DNA of 64,000 bases from JALZKA01 sp033856515 (GCA_033856515.1 JAWVEY010000035.1:1-64000), one strand, 5' to 3'. Shown: positions 15,601-24,836, numbered from the stretch's first letter. Notes: a model not told the origin generated them from the letters alone. Translations and numbers: made by a program.

Positions 15601-16935
15601 TTACTTCCGGAACTGCGGGTCGATGGCACATGTCGCTGCGGCCGACGGGATCCGCGTTGCCTCGATCAGCGTCTTGAGCGAGGGGAACGAGCCGGCGGTT
15701 CCGAGAGCCAGCGAGGCGGTCTGGCACGAGTTGAAGGCGATCGCGCGGATAAGGGCGCCGTTCGCGTCCTGGATGTTCGACGTCTGTTGCGCGTTGTGGC
15801 CGAGCCAGTTGGCCCAGAAGAGATAGCCCTCTTCAGCACCAGGCGGGTTGTAGCCCAGCGAGTTGAACACCCGGTTGAGCTCTGAGAGGCCGCCAACGAC
15901 GGTCGGCGTCGCGTCACTCAGCTTCGTGGTCGTCTTGCGGAGCTCCTCGAACGTGTCCTGGGTGTTCCGCGCGAACGGGGTGATCTGCTCGCGGATCGGC
16001 TCCTCGGTGTCGCGGAAGAACGGGTAGGTCTCCTGCAGGGCAGGCTTCAGCGCCTTGGCCGACGGGAGCAGCGCCGTCGCCGCGGGCCCGAGTTCCTGGG
16101 CGAAGGCGTCACCCGAGATGACTGCCTCGCGGGTCGCGGTCAGCGCTGAGGGCAGCTCCTGGAACGTGGCGCGAAGTGAGGCCTCCTGACGCGCAAACGC
16201 CGACAGGACGTCGTTCGACGCGGAGACGAACTCGGCGAGCCTGGTGTCCGAGCCGCCCAGCGCCTCCGAGACCTGCTTGAACGACGTGATCGAGCGCTTG
16301 ATCGCGTCGGCCCGCTTCGAAAGCGCACCGTTCAGCTTTGCCAGGTATCTGGAGAGCGGCGCGAAGCGCCTGAAGACCGCTGAAGCCTCCTCGCCGTTTT
16401 CGGCGAGTCCTTCCGAGCCGCCCTGGACGAGCAGCTTGAGGTAGTCGCGGGTATCGCCGTCGAGCGCGGCCAAGAACTCGTCCGGGGGGACGTTCCGCTG
16501 AGTGGAGGCGAGCGGGACCATGTCGCCTTCCTCCATCGCCGCGGCGTCGGGGGAGCCCGGGTCGACCTCGAGGGTCATGTCCTGAAGGCCGGTGCGAGGC
16601 CTCACGAGGACCGTCGCGTCGTCCTTGATGAGGCCCTCGTAGCGATCCTCCATGAGCATGGTCACCACCGCGTGGCCGTCCTCCAGCTCGACCTCGGTGA
16701 TGTCGCCAACCTTGATGCCCGCGACGTTCACCGTCTGGCCCTGCCCCGGCGTGATCGCCTGAGCGGTCTCGAGATCAGCCTTGAGCTCAAACGTCTCCTC
16801 GCCCAGGAACGGGATCCACGACGGATACGGCGCCTGCTGGTTGGCCAGGATGTAGCCGGTCGTCGCCATGGCGAAGACGATCAGCGCCAGGATCGCGATC
16901 GCTTCCTTAGCGTGCTCTCTGATCGCGCGCTTCAC
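15601..16935 (-). CDS. MCE-family protein (MlaD domain), fifth gene of the Mce cluster
   Basis: The N-terminal anchor spans residues about 11-32 (AIAILALIVFAMATTGYIL). The MCE domain (about 45-130) has VNVAGIKVGDITEVELEDG and VLVRPRTGLQDMTLEVDPG. A long alpha-helical/coiled-coil region follows to about residue 340, then a tail with two Cys (NSCQTASL and AATCAIDP). The GTG start overlaps the stop of the upstream gene (GTGA). This is the shortest of the six at 444 residues. The substrate is not evident; Mce systems of mycobacteria import fatty acids or sterols. Confidence 0.9.
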   Translation of the reverse strand: MKRAIREHAKEAIAILALIVFAMATTGYILANQQAPYPSWIPFLGEETFELKADLETAQAITPGQGQTVNVAGIKVGDITEVELEDGHAVVTMLMEDRYEGLIKDDATVLVRPRTGLQDMTLEVDPGSPDAAAMEEGDMVPLASTQRNVPPDEFLAALDGDTRDYLKLLVQGGSEGLAENGEEASAVFRRFAPLSRYLAKLNGALSKRADAIKRSITSFKQVSEALGGSDTRLAEFVSASNDVLSAFARQEASLRATFQELPSALTATREAVISGDAFAQELGPAATALLPSAKALKPALQETYPFFRDTEEPIREQITPFARNTQDTFEELRKTTTKLSDATPTVVGGLSELNRVFNSLGYNPPGAEEGYLFWANWLGHNAQQTSNIQDANGALIRAIAFNSCQTASLALGTAGSFPSLKTLIEATRIPSAAATCAIDPQFRK

Positions 16936-18449
16936 GGGCTCAACTCCGGAAGGGGGGCGCCGACGGTGGCCGCGGGCCCGTTCAGGTCGGCCGGGGCCGA
17001 CTCATGGCACTTCTCGTCCGGCTCGAACGGAGGAGGAACCTGTCCCGCCGGCAGTGGCGGCTGGGAGCCCTGGACCGGCTCGATGTTATTTCCGAACAGG
17101 ATGTTGTTGCCCTGCGTGGGCGCCGGGTTCGTCATCTGCGTGAGCTCGTCGCCGCCGCCCGCGAGAATGCGCAGGAACGATCCGTTGCCGTCGAAGTTCG
17201 ACGCCGCGCTCGAGGTGTTCACGACCGAATTCAGGAAGTCGAGGTACGCGGGCTGAGAATTGGCCGGCGGCACGTTTGGGTCGACTGTGATCGCGGTGTC
17301 GAAGCTCGGGTCGAGGTTGTCGGTCACGCAGCGCGAGAGGTCGGACAACTCGTCCAGGAGGGGCGGCGCCGTCTGGGTCGCCTGCGCGGTGACCGGCGCG
17401 CCCTTACGGAGCTCCTCCGCGAGACCGCCCAGCGCGTCCTGCGCGAGGAGCTCATTGGCAGAGTCCAGCCACGGCGTGGCCGCCTCGATGAGGTCGGGCA
17501 GCTCGGCCACGCCCGGTTCGAGCGCCAAGACGTACGCGCGCAGCGGCGGCAGCGCCTCGTTGAGGTGCTCCAGCGATGGCCTGGCGGCCTCGAAGGTGGG
17601 GCCGAGCTCGCGGATGGTCGCACGTACGTTGTCCTGCTCCTGGGCCAGGGCGCCCGCGGTGGTGTTGAAGGCGGTGATGAAGCTCTGCAGCTCTGCCTCG
17701 ACCGTTCCCAGCTCATTGAAGACGTCGCGCTGCGCCCTGATCAGGCCCGAGAGATCGTGCTCCTCCTGGCCAAGAAGCGCCTCGTTCACGATCGACGTTC
17801 CGCGGCCCGCCTCGCCGCCGTAGCGGAGGGAGTCGGCGAGCGCCTGGGCTCCGGTCTTGCCCTTGGAGATCGGCTCCTGGTCGGCGTCGTCGGCAGCAGT
17901 CGGCTCATAGGAGAGCGCCGTCCCGTAGCCGGACAGAAGGCCCTTGAGCTCCTCACGGGTGTCGCTCTGGAGCGCCGCGAGTACCTCGTCGATCTGGACC
18001 GAGGTGGAGGTCTGCGTAATCGGGATCTCGTCGCCGTCGTCAAGCTCCGTGGTGGACGGGCTCCCCGGCCGCAGGTCGATGAAGAAGTTGCCCTCGAGGA
18101 ACAGACGGGGGCGGATCACCGCCACCGCATCCTCGTGGACCGGCAGCGCCTCGTCCTTGAGCGTCATCGTCACCTCGGCGTTGTCGCCCTCGGCCTCGAC
18201 CGCTGTGACGGTGCCGACGTTGACGCCGGCGATCCGCACGGGGGAGGTCGTCCGCAGCGTCGTAGCGTTTCGGAACGTCGCCTTGATCTCCGTTCCGCCG
18301 CCGACGAAGGGCAGGTCCTTCTTGTAGGCCAGATACGAGCCGACCGCAAGCAGCACGAGCAGGAGCAGGGCGACGGGCACGGGGCCGCGCCCGCTGTACT
18401 TCGCGCCCCAGACGCGCGGGTCGTACTGAGTCTGATTCGGGCTGGTCAT
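16932..18449 (-). CDS. MCE-family protein (MlaD domain), fourth gene of the Mce cluster
   Basis: A short cytoplasmic N terminus (MTSPNQTQYDPRVWGAKYSG), one membrane segment at about 24-42, and an MCE domain with VRIAGVNVGTVTAVEAEGD and VIRPRLFLEGNFFIDLRPG. A helical region follows from about 130 to 370. The C-terminal tail is Pro/Gly/Asn-rich with a final CHESAPADL. The ATG at 18449 overlaps the upstream stop (ATGA); the frame open beyond it is a shadow of the third gene. Length 505 residues. Confidence 0.9.
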   Translation of the reverse strand: MTSPNQTQYDPRVWGAKYSGRGPVPVALLLLVLLAVGSYLAYKKDLPFVGGGTEIKATFRNATTLRTTSPVRIAGVNVGTVTAVEAEGDNAEVTMTLKDEALPVHEDAVAVIRPRLFLEGNFFIDLRPGSPSTTELDDGDEIPITQTSTSVQIDEVLAALQSDTREELKGLLSGYGTALSYEPTAADDADQEPISKGKTGAQALADSLRYGGEAGRGTSIVNEALLGQEEHDLSGLIRAQRDVFNELGTVEAELQSFITAFNTTAGALAQEQDNVRATIRELGPTFEAARPSLEHLNEALPPLRAYVLALEPGVAELPDLIEAATPWLDSANELLAQDALGGLAEELRKGAPVTAQATQTAPPLLDELSDLSRCVTDNLDPSFDTAITVDPNVPPANSQPAYLDFLNSVVNTSSAASNFDGNGSFLRILAGGGDELTQMTNPAPTQGNNILFGNNIEPVQGSQPPLPAGQVPPPFEPDEKCHESAPADLNGPAATVGAPLPELSP

Positions 18450-19894
18450 GGCGCGAACGTCTCCCGCGTGTGGGTGCCCTGGTTGCCGGGGACGTTCCCG
18501 ATCACCTGCTGGCCCGTGAGCCAGCCCTCGTTCCCGGCCTCGCACTCCAGCTCCTGGCCGGGCGCGGCGGTGTTGGGGTACGGGTTGGTATGCAGGAAGT
18601 TGGTTGCGGAGTTGCCGCCGCCGTTCGCGGGCGCGGACGAGGGCGAACCCTCGTTGTTCGGCGGGCTCGCCTGAACCGGGTCGTTCTGGTCCTGGCCAAC
18701 CGGGCCGATGATCACTTCGGCGCGCTGCCATGTGCCGGGACCCGTGCCCTGGCTGAACAGGCTCTGGAGGTTGTCGAAGAGGATCGCGCCGTAGTTGCAG
18801 ACGGTCTGGGCAGGCGTGATGAACTTCAGTGTCGGATCGGCGATCTTGGACGTCTCGATCAGGCGGTCGATGCCGTTGCGCGCATCCGCGTCGTCGTTCA
18901 GGGAGCGGAGTGCCGCCGCTGTCGGCGCCAGCTGCTCGTTGAACTTGACCGAGCGGCGCAGGACCGGTGCGCCGACCTCGAGCGCGTCCGCGATCGCGGG
19001 AGACGTCTTGACGATGGCGTCGATACCTGGCTGGAGATCTCTGAACAGCCCGGCGCTGTTCGCAAGGAACGGGCGGATCACCGGTAGGGCCCTGGTTCCG
19101 ACGTCCAGGGTGGGCGGCGTCTCGGAGATCGTCTCCTGAATGAAGGGGCGGGCGACGTTCGCGAATGCGCCGAAGGTCGTGTCGAGAGCGACGAACATCT
19201 GCGCCTGCTCTTCGGCGACCGGAGCGACCTCCGCGGCGGTTGCGGCCAGGGCATCGATGAACCGGACGAGCTGCGTGTCGGGATCGGAGAGGTTCTTCGC
19301 GACGGGCTCGAGGACCTTGACCGTCTCGGGCAGTTCCCCGAGCGCTCCATTGAGGTCCACACCGCGGCCCGCGAGCGCGTTGCCGAACTCCACGAGGTTC
19401 GCCTGGATCGCCACGCGGGTCGGCTCATCGAAGGTCGAAAGGACGTCGTCGAACTCGACGGGCTCGGGCACTGCAGAGGTGACCGGGATCGTCGCGCCGG
19501 CCTCATAGCCCTCGTCCGAAGTGCCCTTGTTGATCTCCAGGTACTGGAGGCCGAGCGCTGAGCGGGCCCGGATCACGATCTCGGAATCCACCGGGATCGG
19601 CTCGGCGTCCTCGTCGAGGGTCATGTCGAAGCGGGCCGTGACCGAGCCGTCTTCGTGCGAGACGGGCGTCACCTCGCTCACCACGCCCACGCGTACGCCG
19701 CCGATCCTGACTTCGTTGCCCGGCACCAGCGAGTTGGCGCTCGGAAGGTCGGCGGAGATGTTGTACGTGGGGACGAACGGCAGCCCCGAGTTCGCGTTGT
19801 ACGCGAGGAACACCGCGACCACCGCGATCAGGACGGTGATCGAGCCGACCATCGTCGGGCTTGCGGCGAGCGTGGATCCGACGTTTCGCCTCAT
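18446..19894 (-). CDS. MCE-family protein (MlaD domain), third gene of the Mce cluster
   Basis: MRRNVGSTLAASPTM then a membrane anchor at about 16-32, and an MCE domain with VRIGGVRVGVVSEVTPVS and IRARSALGLQYLEINKG. A helical segment carries FDEPTRVAIQANLVEFGNAL, a pattern shared with the other members (compare FDEPTRQAFQSWM in the sixth gene). The tail is rich in Asn/Gly/Pro/Ser (NNEGSPSSAPANGGG), as in other actinobacterial MCE tails. The ATG overlaps the upstream stop by 4 bases. Length 482 residues. Confidence 0.9.
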   Translation of the reverse strand: MRRNVGSTLAASPTMVGSITVLIAVVAVFLAYNANSGLPFVPTYNISADLPSANSLVPGNEVRIGGVRVGVVSEVTPVSHEDGSVTARFDMTLDEDAEPIPVDSEIVIRARSALGLQYLEINKGTSDEGYEAGATIPVTSAVPEPVEFDDVLSTFDEPTRVAIQANLVEFGNALAGRGVDLNGALGELPETVKVLEPVAKNLSDPDTQLVRFIDALAATAAEVAPVAEEQAQMFVALDTTFGAFANVARPFIQETISETPPTLDVGTRALPVIRPFLANSAGLFRDLQPGIDAIVKTSPAIADALEVGAPVLRRSVKFNEQLAPTAAALRSLNDDADARNGIDRLIETSKIADPTLKFITPAQTVCNYGAILFDNLQSLFSQGTGPGTWQRAEVIIGPVGQDQNDPVQASPPNNEGSPSSAPANGGGNSATNFLHTNPYPNTAAPGQELECEAGNEGWLTGQQVIGNVPGNQGTHTRETFAP

Positions 19895-21411
19895 CGCGAG
19901 TCCTCCTCGCCGACGAGGAAGTCGAGGAGCGCCTTCTGGGCCTTGGCGTCGGCGCTCGGCGCCGTCGCTCCGCCTTCAAACGACGGGGACTCGGTGTCAG
20001 CGTCCGGCTCATCATCCGTGGCGGGCTCATCGTCCAGGGCGCCACCCTGGAGCTCTGCCTCGTCGCTCAGCATCGCCTCCAGATCGAAGGGCTGGCGCCA
20101 GGACTGTTCCGCCTTCGTGGATGTTGCGCTCTTCCTGCCGGGAAGGAAGAAGACCTCGCAGCCGGGCTCCGGCTGGGCCTTGTAGGTGAAGCAGTTGTTT
20201 ACGGGGACGACGGCCCGGAGGAAGTGGCCGAACGAGTCGTAGCCGTTGGTGGCACCGGCTCCGTAGAAGAAGAACCGCATCAGGAACTGGAGGCCGTGGT
20301 CCTTGCGGAAGTCGGTGAGGAACGTGTCGAGAAGCTCCGCGGTCGGCGCCGTCTTGTCGGCCAGCTTGCCGAGGTCCTTGACAACCGGCTTCGAGGCGTC
20401 GAGGTCGGGGCCCGCTGTTTCCGCGGCGTCGCCGAGCGAGATCAAGGCCAGTCGGCTGGCGTGGGAGAACGGGCCCAGCGCCTCGGTCGAGCGGGTCAGT
20501 GACGGGGCCGCGTCGCCCAGGTCGGAGATGACCGGTGTAGAGGCATCCGTGAAGGCCTCGAGATCGGTCATCGTCAGGCGGAGCTCGCGGAAGAAGGCGG
20601 GCATCTTCTGGAAGCCGGACTCGAGCTCGGCCGCGCGCTCCGCGGTGGCCTCGCCGGACACCGTCGCGTTGTTGATGAACCCGGTGAGGTGCTGGCGCTC
20701 ACGCGCCAGCGGGCCAAGGGCCTGGTCGCCGTCGCGGGCAAGCTGGTTGAGGGCCTGCGTCTGGCCCTTGAGGAGCGCGAGCAGCTGGTTCGTCTCCTTC
20801 AGCGCCGGGTTGCCGCGGATGATGATCTCCTCGAGATCCTCGCCGCGCGTCGCCAGGCCGATCCCCAACTCGTTCAGGATGAGGCGGAACCGGTCCGGAT
20901 AGGGCTCGCGCATGATGTTGTTGATGAGGTCGAGGTCGACGGCCTTGCCGTTGTTTTCGACCGGCAGGAAGCGCTGCCCCTCACCTGGCTCACCGTCGGG
21001 AATGACCTCGAGCTCGGGCGGTGGCTCGGTTCCCGGCGCGCGAACCTGAGTTGGCTCACACTCGACGAACTTCTCTCCCAGGAGCGACTGGGGGCGAACC
21101 AGGCACGAGGCGTCCTCGCGCCAGTCCTGGAATCCGGGGTCCGTGATGCTCATGACCACGACCGCCTTGCCCGCCTCGTCGGAGCCGTCGGCGTGCGCCC
21201 GCTCGCCATCGAGGGTGACGCTGACGGACTGGATGGAGCCGACCTTTGCGCCTGCGACCCGGACCTCCTCCTGCTCGACGAGGAAGCTCGCGTTGTCGAA
21301 GATCGCGCGGACGAGGTACTCGTCGCCCGCCTCCTCAGATGCCCCTGAGCCCACGACCATGAGCGCCGCTGTTGCGGTAAGGGCCGCGAAGATGCCGAAC
21401 ATGCGCCTCAT
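19891..21411 (-). CDS. MCE-family protein (MlaD domain), second gene of the Mce cluster
   Basis: The N-terminal hydrophobic signal or anchor is residues 1-21 (MRRMFGIFAALTATAALMVV). The MCE domain follows with VRVAGAKVGSIQSVSVTLDG, interrupted by a His/Asp-containing loop (HADGSDEAG), and LVRPQSLLGEKFVECEP. A helical domain spans about 170-370. The C-terminal ~90 residues are acidic and Glu/Asp/Pro-rich (DDEPATDDEPDADTE), unlike the Gly/Asn tails of its neighbours. The ATG at 21411 overlaps the first gene's stop. It has no lipobox Cys. Length 506 residues. Confidence 0.9.
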   Translation of the reverse strand: MRRMFGIFAALTATAALMVVGSGASEEAGDEYLVRAIFDNASFLVEQEEVRVAGAKVGSIQSVSVTLDGERAHADGSDEAGKAVVVMSITDPGFQDWREDASCLVRPQSLLGEKFVECEPTQVRAPGTEPPPELEVIPDGEPGEGQRFLPVENNGKAVDLDLINNIMREPYPDRFRLILNELGIGLATRGEDLEEIIIRGNPALKETNQLLALLKGQTQALNQLARDGDQALGPLARERQHLTGFINNATVSGEATAERAAELESGFQKMPAFFRELRLTMTDLEAFTDASTPVISDLGDAAPSLTRSTEALGPFSHASRLALISLGDAAETAGPDLDASKPVVKDLGKLADKTAPTAELLDTFLTDFRKDHGLQFLMRFFFYGAGATNGYDSFGHFLRAVVPVNNCFTYKAQPEPGCEVFFLPGRKSATSTKAEQSWRQPFDLEAMLSDEAELQGGALDDEPATDDEPDADTESPSFEGGATAPSADAKAQKALLDFLVGEEDSR

Positions 21412-22829
21412 GGGAGGGTCGCCGATTGCTCCGGGACGACCGCGCTCTCGTCGCAGTTGCCGGTCACTTCGTCCTCTACGAACGGCGTGGACCCGTCCTG
21501 GGCGGGCTGGGAGGCGGTGCCCGGGCAACGCTGGAAGCCGAACGAGCTGAACGGGTTCGGGAACGCGGGGCGCGGCGTCGCGTAGAAGTCGTACTGCTGG
21601 TCGGGGTTGTTGTAGATCGGGTTGAGCTGGTCCGTCAAGTTGTCGTAGGAGAAGATGTTCGTGGTCGGCATCGAGCGGGCGTAGTGGCCGTCCGCCGAGT
21701 AGTAGCCCGTGATCTGGCCGAGGCGGCTGACGAGCGCCATGATGTCCGGGCTGTACGCACGGGTGACCGCGAGGTTCTCCTCGGAGACGTCCATCGCTTC
21801 GATTCCCTGCGATGAGGTGTCGGCGGCCTGGTTCTCCAGCTCGGGCAGCGCGAACAGGGCGTCGGTCAGGTCATTGTTGGGACCAGGCACAGCCACGGTC
21901 CCACGCAGGTCGTTGACGACCGGCACGGCCTTCTCCGCGACGGGGCGGAGGTCGCGCAGGAACGGAGCGAGGTTCTCGGTCGCGGGATAGGACGTCTGGA
22001 CGAGCTTGTCGACGTCGTCGAGGGCGACGCGCAGGTTCACGAAGGTCGTGTTCGCCTGCCGCATCGTCGGCGGGAGGACAGCGAGCGCGTCGTCGAGCGA
22101 CGCGGATTCCGCCGCGATCGCCGAGAGCGCGGAGTTGGCGTTTTGCGTCAGCGAGGAGAGGTCGGAGCGGCGTTCGGCGATGGCACCCAGGACGTTGGAG
22201 CCGGAGGCGAGGAACTGCGCCAGGACGTCCTGGTCGCGCGTCAGCTCCGCGAGGAACCGCTCAGTGGACTGAAGGCTGGGCGCGAGGTACTTGTAGGTCT
22301 CGCGAGAGAGCTCTGGGTCGCCCGCGTAGATGGCCGCCTGGCCCTTGAAGACGTCTTGGAGCGACTTCCGGGTCTTGTCGTCGAAGATCGAGAAGAGCTG
22401 ATCGATGTCTACGGGCGACGTGGTCGAATCGGCGCTGACTGTCGCCCCGTCCTCGATCTCATCGTCGGTCGGGCCCATCTGGAGCGAGATGTAGCGGTTC
22501 GCGATGCCCGAGAGCGAGGTCGCGCGAATCTGCGCCGTCGTGCCCTCGGTAATCGGGCGATCCATCGTGACCGACACCTCGGCCTGGCCGTCTTCGGTCA
22601 GGTCGAGGGCATCGATGGTGCCGACCTTCTGGCCGGCGACAAGGACCTCGTTGCCCCGGACGAGCTGGCCGCCCGTCTCGAATAGGAGCTTGTACTGGCG
22701 CCCGCCGTCGTCGCCGAAGAACATCACGACGACGAACGCGACCGCAGCGACAAGCGCACCCACGGCGACGACGCGGGCAAAAATATGGCGACGCTGTGGC
22801 AGCGCGTCGCTCGGCGCTTCGGGGTTCAC
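21408..22829 (-). CDS. MCE-family protein (MlaD domain), first gene of the Mce cluster
   Basis: After a basic N terminus there is one membrane span (about 18-38, VVAVGALVAAVAFVVVMFF), an MCE domain with VLVAGQKVGTIDALDLTEDG and IRATSLSGIANRYISLQMG, a helical stretch to about 330, and a tail with two Cys. I start at GTG 22829: the open frame continues to a TTG at 22913, but those 28 codons use AGA, AGT, TCA, GGA, CTT and AAA, which are rare in this GC-rich genome. The GTG overlaps the stop of a small upstream ORF. The upstream neighbour is rsmI, not yrbE. Confidence 0.88.
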   Translation of the reverse strand: MNPEAPSDALPQRRHIFARVVAVGALVAAVAFVVVMFFGDDGGRQYKLLFETGGQLVRGNEVLVAGQKVGTIDALDLTEDGQAEVSVTMDRPITEGTTAQIRATSLSGIANRYISLQMGPTDDEIEDGATVSADSTTSPVDIDQLFSIFDDKTRKSLQDVFKGQAAIYAGDPELSRETYKYLAPSLQSTERFLAELTRDQDVLAQFLASGSNVLGAIAERRSDLSSLTQNANSALSAIAAESASLDDALAVLPPTMRQANTTFVNLRVALDDVDKLVQTSYPATENLAPFLRDLRPVAEKAVPVVNDLRGTVAVPGPNNDLTDALFALPELENQAADTSSQGIEAMDVSEENLAVTRAYSPDIMALVSRLGQITGYYSADGHYARSMPTTNIFSYDNLTDQLNPIYNNPDQQYDFYATPRPAFPNPFSSFGFQRCPGTASQPAQDGSTPFVEDEVTGNCDESAVVPEQSATLP

Positions 22830-22882
22830 CGAGTTGTACTCACTTCTGCTCCGCCGTTTAAGCCTTCCCGGCTGTCCGTCAT
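22826..22882 (-). CDS. Possible 18-codon upstream ORF coupled to the Mce operon
   Basis: ATG at 22882 encodes MTDSREGLNGGAEVSTTR, and its TGA overlaps the GTG of the first MCE gene in the same GTGA style used between later cluster genes. AGGATGG lies seven bases before the ATG. It could be a leader peptide that delivers ribosomes to the poorly initiated GTG, or it could be chance. Confidence 0.3.
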   Translation of the reverse strand: MTDSREGLNGGAEVSTTR

Positions 22883-22925
22883 GAGCCCATCCTGAGCTTG
22901 AACGTCCAGCCAACTCCTCGCCGTG

Positions 22926-22931
22926 ATCGTA
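22926..22931 (-). promoter_or_regulatory. Possible -10 of the Mce operon
   Basis: The minus strand reads TACGAT, and TTGACT lies 12 bases upstream of it, shorter than the usual 17. It is the only promoter-like hexamer pair in the gap between rsmI and the Mce cluster. Transcription from it would give a ~90-base leader to GTG 22829. Confidence 0.3.
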
Positions 22932-23016
22932 TCCCTACTCCGGAGTCAACCGTCCGTGTTTTCTACGGATAGGCGCATGCTTAATGCGTCCCTAACGCTG
23001 GATAACGGTTCCCGGC

Positions 23017-23850
23017 CTATTCGCGGGGCTCACGCCCAGTGAGAGCGGTGTAGAGCTCGTTCGCCCTGGTCCCGGTGAGGGCCGCGACGACGCCGGCGGC
23101 GGCGCGCGGACGTGCGCCGGATTGGACAAGGCGGCGCAGGGCATCGACGGCGAACGCGATGTCCGGCGTCGACGAAGCGGAGTTGGCGGCAGGGCCGATC
23201 ACCACGACGATCTCGCCCTTCACCTCGTCGCGGAAGCGCCGGGCAAGCTCGTCGAGCGTGCCGCGCACGACCTCCTCGTGCATCTTCGTCAGCTCGCGGC
23301 AGACCGCCGCCGGGCGGTCGGGCGCGAGCGCAGCCAAGGCGGCGAGCGACTCTGGCAGGCGCCGAGGCGACTCGAACGCAACAACCGTCTGGCCCCCGCC
23401 CAGCACGCTTTCGAGCGCCCCCGCGCGGCGGGGGAGAAAGCCCTCGAAGCGCCAGCGGTCCGTGGGCAGGCCCGACGCCACCACCGCGGTCACCACCGCG
23501 GAGGGGCCGGGGAGCACCTCGATGTCTATGGAGCGCTCGATGCAGGCGCCGATCAGCCTGTAGCCCGGATCCGAGATGGCGGGAGTGCCTGAATCGGAGA
23601 TGAGCGCCACCTTTGCACCCCGCTCGATCGCACCCACGAGCTGCCGGGCGCGCTCCGTTTCGTTCCCCTCGTGGTTCGACACCAAGCGAGGGCGTCTCAA
23701 GCCCAGGCGCTCGAAGAGGAGCCCGGTCCGCCTGGTGTCCTCGCAGGCGACGACGTCGGCCTCCGACAGGGCGACCTTCACCCGTTCCGAGATGTCGTCC
23801 ATGTTCCCGATCGGCGTCGGGCAGACGATCAGGCGCCCAGGGGTGGCCAT
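23017..23850 (-). CDS. rsmI: 16S rRNA (cytidine-1402-2'-O)-methyltransferase
   Basis: A SAM-dependent tetrapyrrole-methylase-fold enzyme that 2'-O-methylates C1402 in the decoding centre. Motifs in order are IVCPTPIGNMDDISER, ACEDTRRTG, LISDSGTPAISDPGYRLI, VLPGPSAVVTAV, WRFEGFLPRR and VAFESPRRLPESL. The length of 277 residues is typical. The start ATG shares one base with the glucokinase stop (TAATG), so the two are coupled. Confidence 0.95.
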   Translation of the reverse strand: MATPGRLIVCPTPIGNMDDISERVKVALSEADVVACEDTRRTGLLFERLGLRRPRLVSNHEGNETERARQLVGAIERGAKVALISDSGTPAISDPGYRLIGACIERSIDIEVLPGPSAVVTAVVASGLPTDRWRFEGFLPRRAGALESVLGGGQTVVAFESPRRLPESLAALAALAPDRPAAVCRELTKMHEEVVRGTLDELARRFRDEVKGEIVVVIGPAANSASSTPDIAFAVDALRRLVQSGARPRAAAGVVAALTGTRANELYTALTGREPRE

Positions 23851-24836
23851 TAACCGCTTCCGCCGATCTCATCCATCGCCATAGTCGCGGCGCCGATCAT
23901 GCCTGCTTCGGGGCCCAGCTCGGCGTGGGCGATGCGCGTTCGGTTCATCGGTGGCAGCGAGCGGCGCTCGACCTCTTCCCGGATCGGCCCCAGGAGGATC
24001 TCGCCGGCGGCCATGACGCCGCCGCCGAAAACGATGACATCGGGCTCGAAGACGTTCGCGAGGCCGCTCGCGAACGCCCCAAGCCGGCGGCCGATCAATT
24101 CGAATACCTCACGTGCCACCTCGTCGCCCGCGATCGCAGCGGCGGTCGCGCTGCGGCCGTTCACCTCTTCCCCCTCGGCCAGAAGCTTTCCGAGGGCTGA
24201 CTCTGGGTGGCGCTTCGCTGCCTCCTGTGCCTCTCGGCCCAGCGCGGTGCCAGACGCAACGGCTTCGGCGCAGCCGTTGTTGGGACAGTTCCCCTGACAG
24301 GGCGGGCCGTCCGTGTCGATGACCATGTGGCCCAGCTCGGCCCCCGCGCCAGTCGTGCCGCGGTAGACCTTTCCGTCGATGATGAGGCCGCCGCCGATCC
24401 CGGTGCCAATTGTCAAAAGGACGGCGTTCGTCGCTCCCCGCGCGGCGCCCCAGCGGTGCTCGGCGAGGGCCGCGGTGTTTCCATCGTTGTCGAGGACGAC
24501 TGGGATGCCGAGCCGCTCGGACATGAGCTCTCTGATCGGAACGTCAACGATCGGCAGGTTCACGGCGCTGATCGCAAGGCCGCGCTCCTGATCGATCGTG
24601 CACGGAACGCCGAGGCCTGCGGCGCCGGCCTCCGGGTGCGCCACGAGCGCCGCACGGAGCTCGGCTTCCATTGTGTCGAGGACCTCCTCGGCGGAACGGC
24701 CAAAGCTCACCTCCTCGACCCTGTGGAGTACCTTCGGGCCTCCCGCGACGACGCCCACGAGCATCTTCGTGCCGCCCAGATCGGCGCCGATGGCGACGGG
24801 TGGTCCGGCCTCGCCGGGGGAAGGTGCAGAGCCCAT
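23850..24836 (-). CDS. ROK-family glucokinase
   Basis: Phosphorylates glucose or a related sugar. Residues 16-24 (IGADLGGTK) are the ATP phosphate-1 motif. LDNDGNTAALAEHRWG holds the catalytic Asp, GTGIGGGLIIDGKVYRG is the phosphate-2 region, and GAELGHMVIDTDG followed by CQGNCPNNGCAEAVASG gives the ROK zinc site (three Cys plus His). The length of 328 residues is usual for actinobacterial Glk/PpgK-like ROK kinases without an N-terminal HTH. The start is ATG 24836, only 19 bases from the divergent LCP gene. Confidence 0.92.
   Translation of the reverse strand: MGSAPSPGEAGPPVAIGADLGGTKMLVGVVAGGPKVLHRVEEVSFGRSAEEVLDTMEAELRAALVAHPEAGAAGLGVPCTIDQERGLAISAVNLPIVDVPIRELMSERLGIPVVLDNDGNTAALAEHRWGAARGATNAVLLTIGTGIGGGLIIDGKVYRGTTGAGAELGHMVIDTDGPPCQGNCPNNGCAEAVASGTALGREAQEAAKRHPESALGKLLAEGEEVNGRSATAAAIAGDEVAREVFELIGRRLGAFASGLANVFEPDVIVFGGGVMAAGEILLGPIREEVERRSLPPMNRTRIAHAELGPEAGMIGAATMAMDEIGGSG

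Noticed and set aside
17004..18674. A 556-residue open frame on the plus strand opposite the fourth and third MCE genes
   Set aside because: Antisense shadow of high-GC coding sequence: Arg/Val/Leu/Gly-rich, no domains, and the minus strand encodes a clear MCE protein with conserved motifs.
22830..22913. N-terminal extension of the first MCE gene to the TTG at 22913
   Set aside because: GAGGAG abuts the TTG with no spacing, and the 28 codons use AT-rich synonymous codons unlike the rest of the gene. The GTG at 22829 is preferred.
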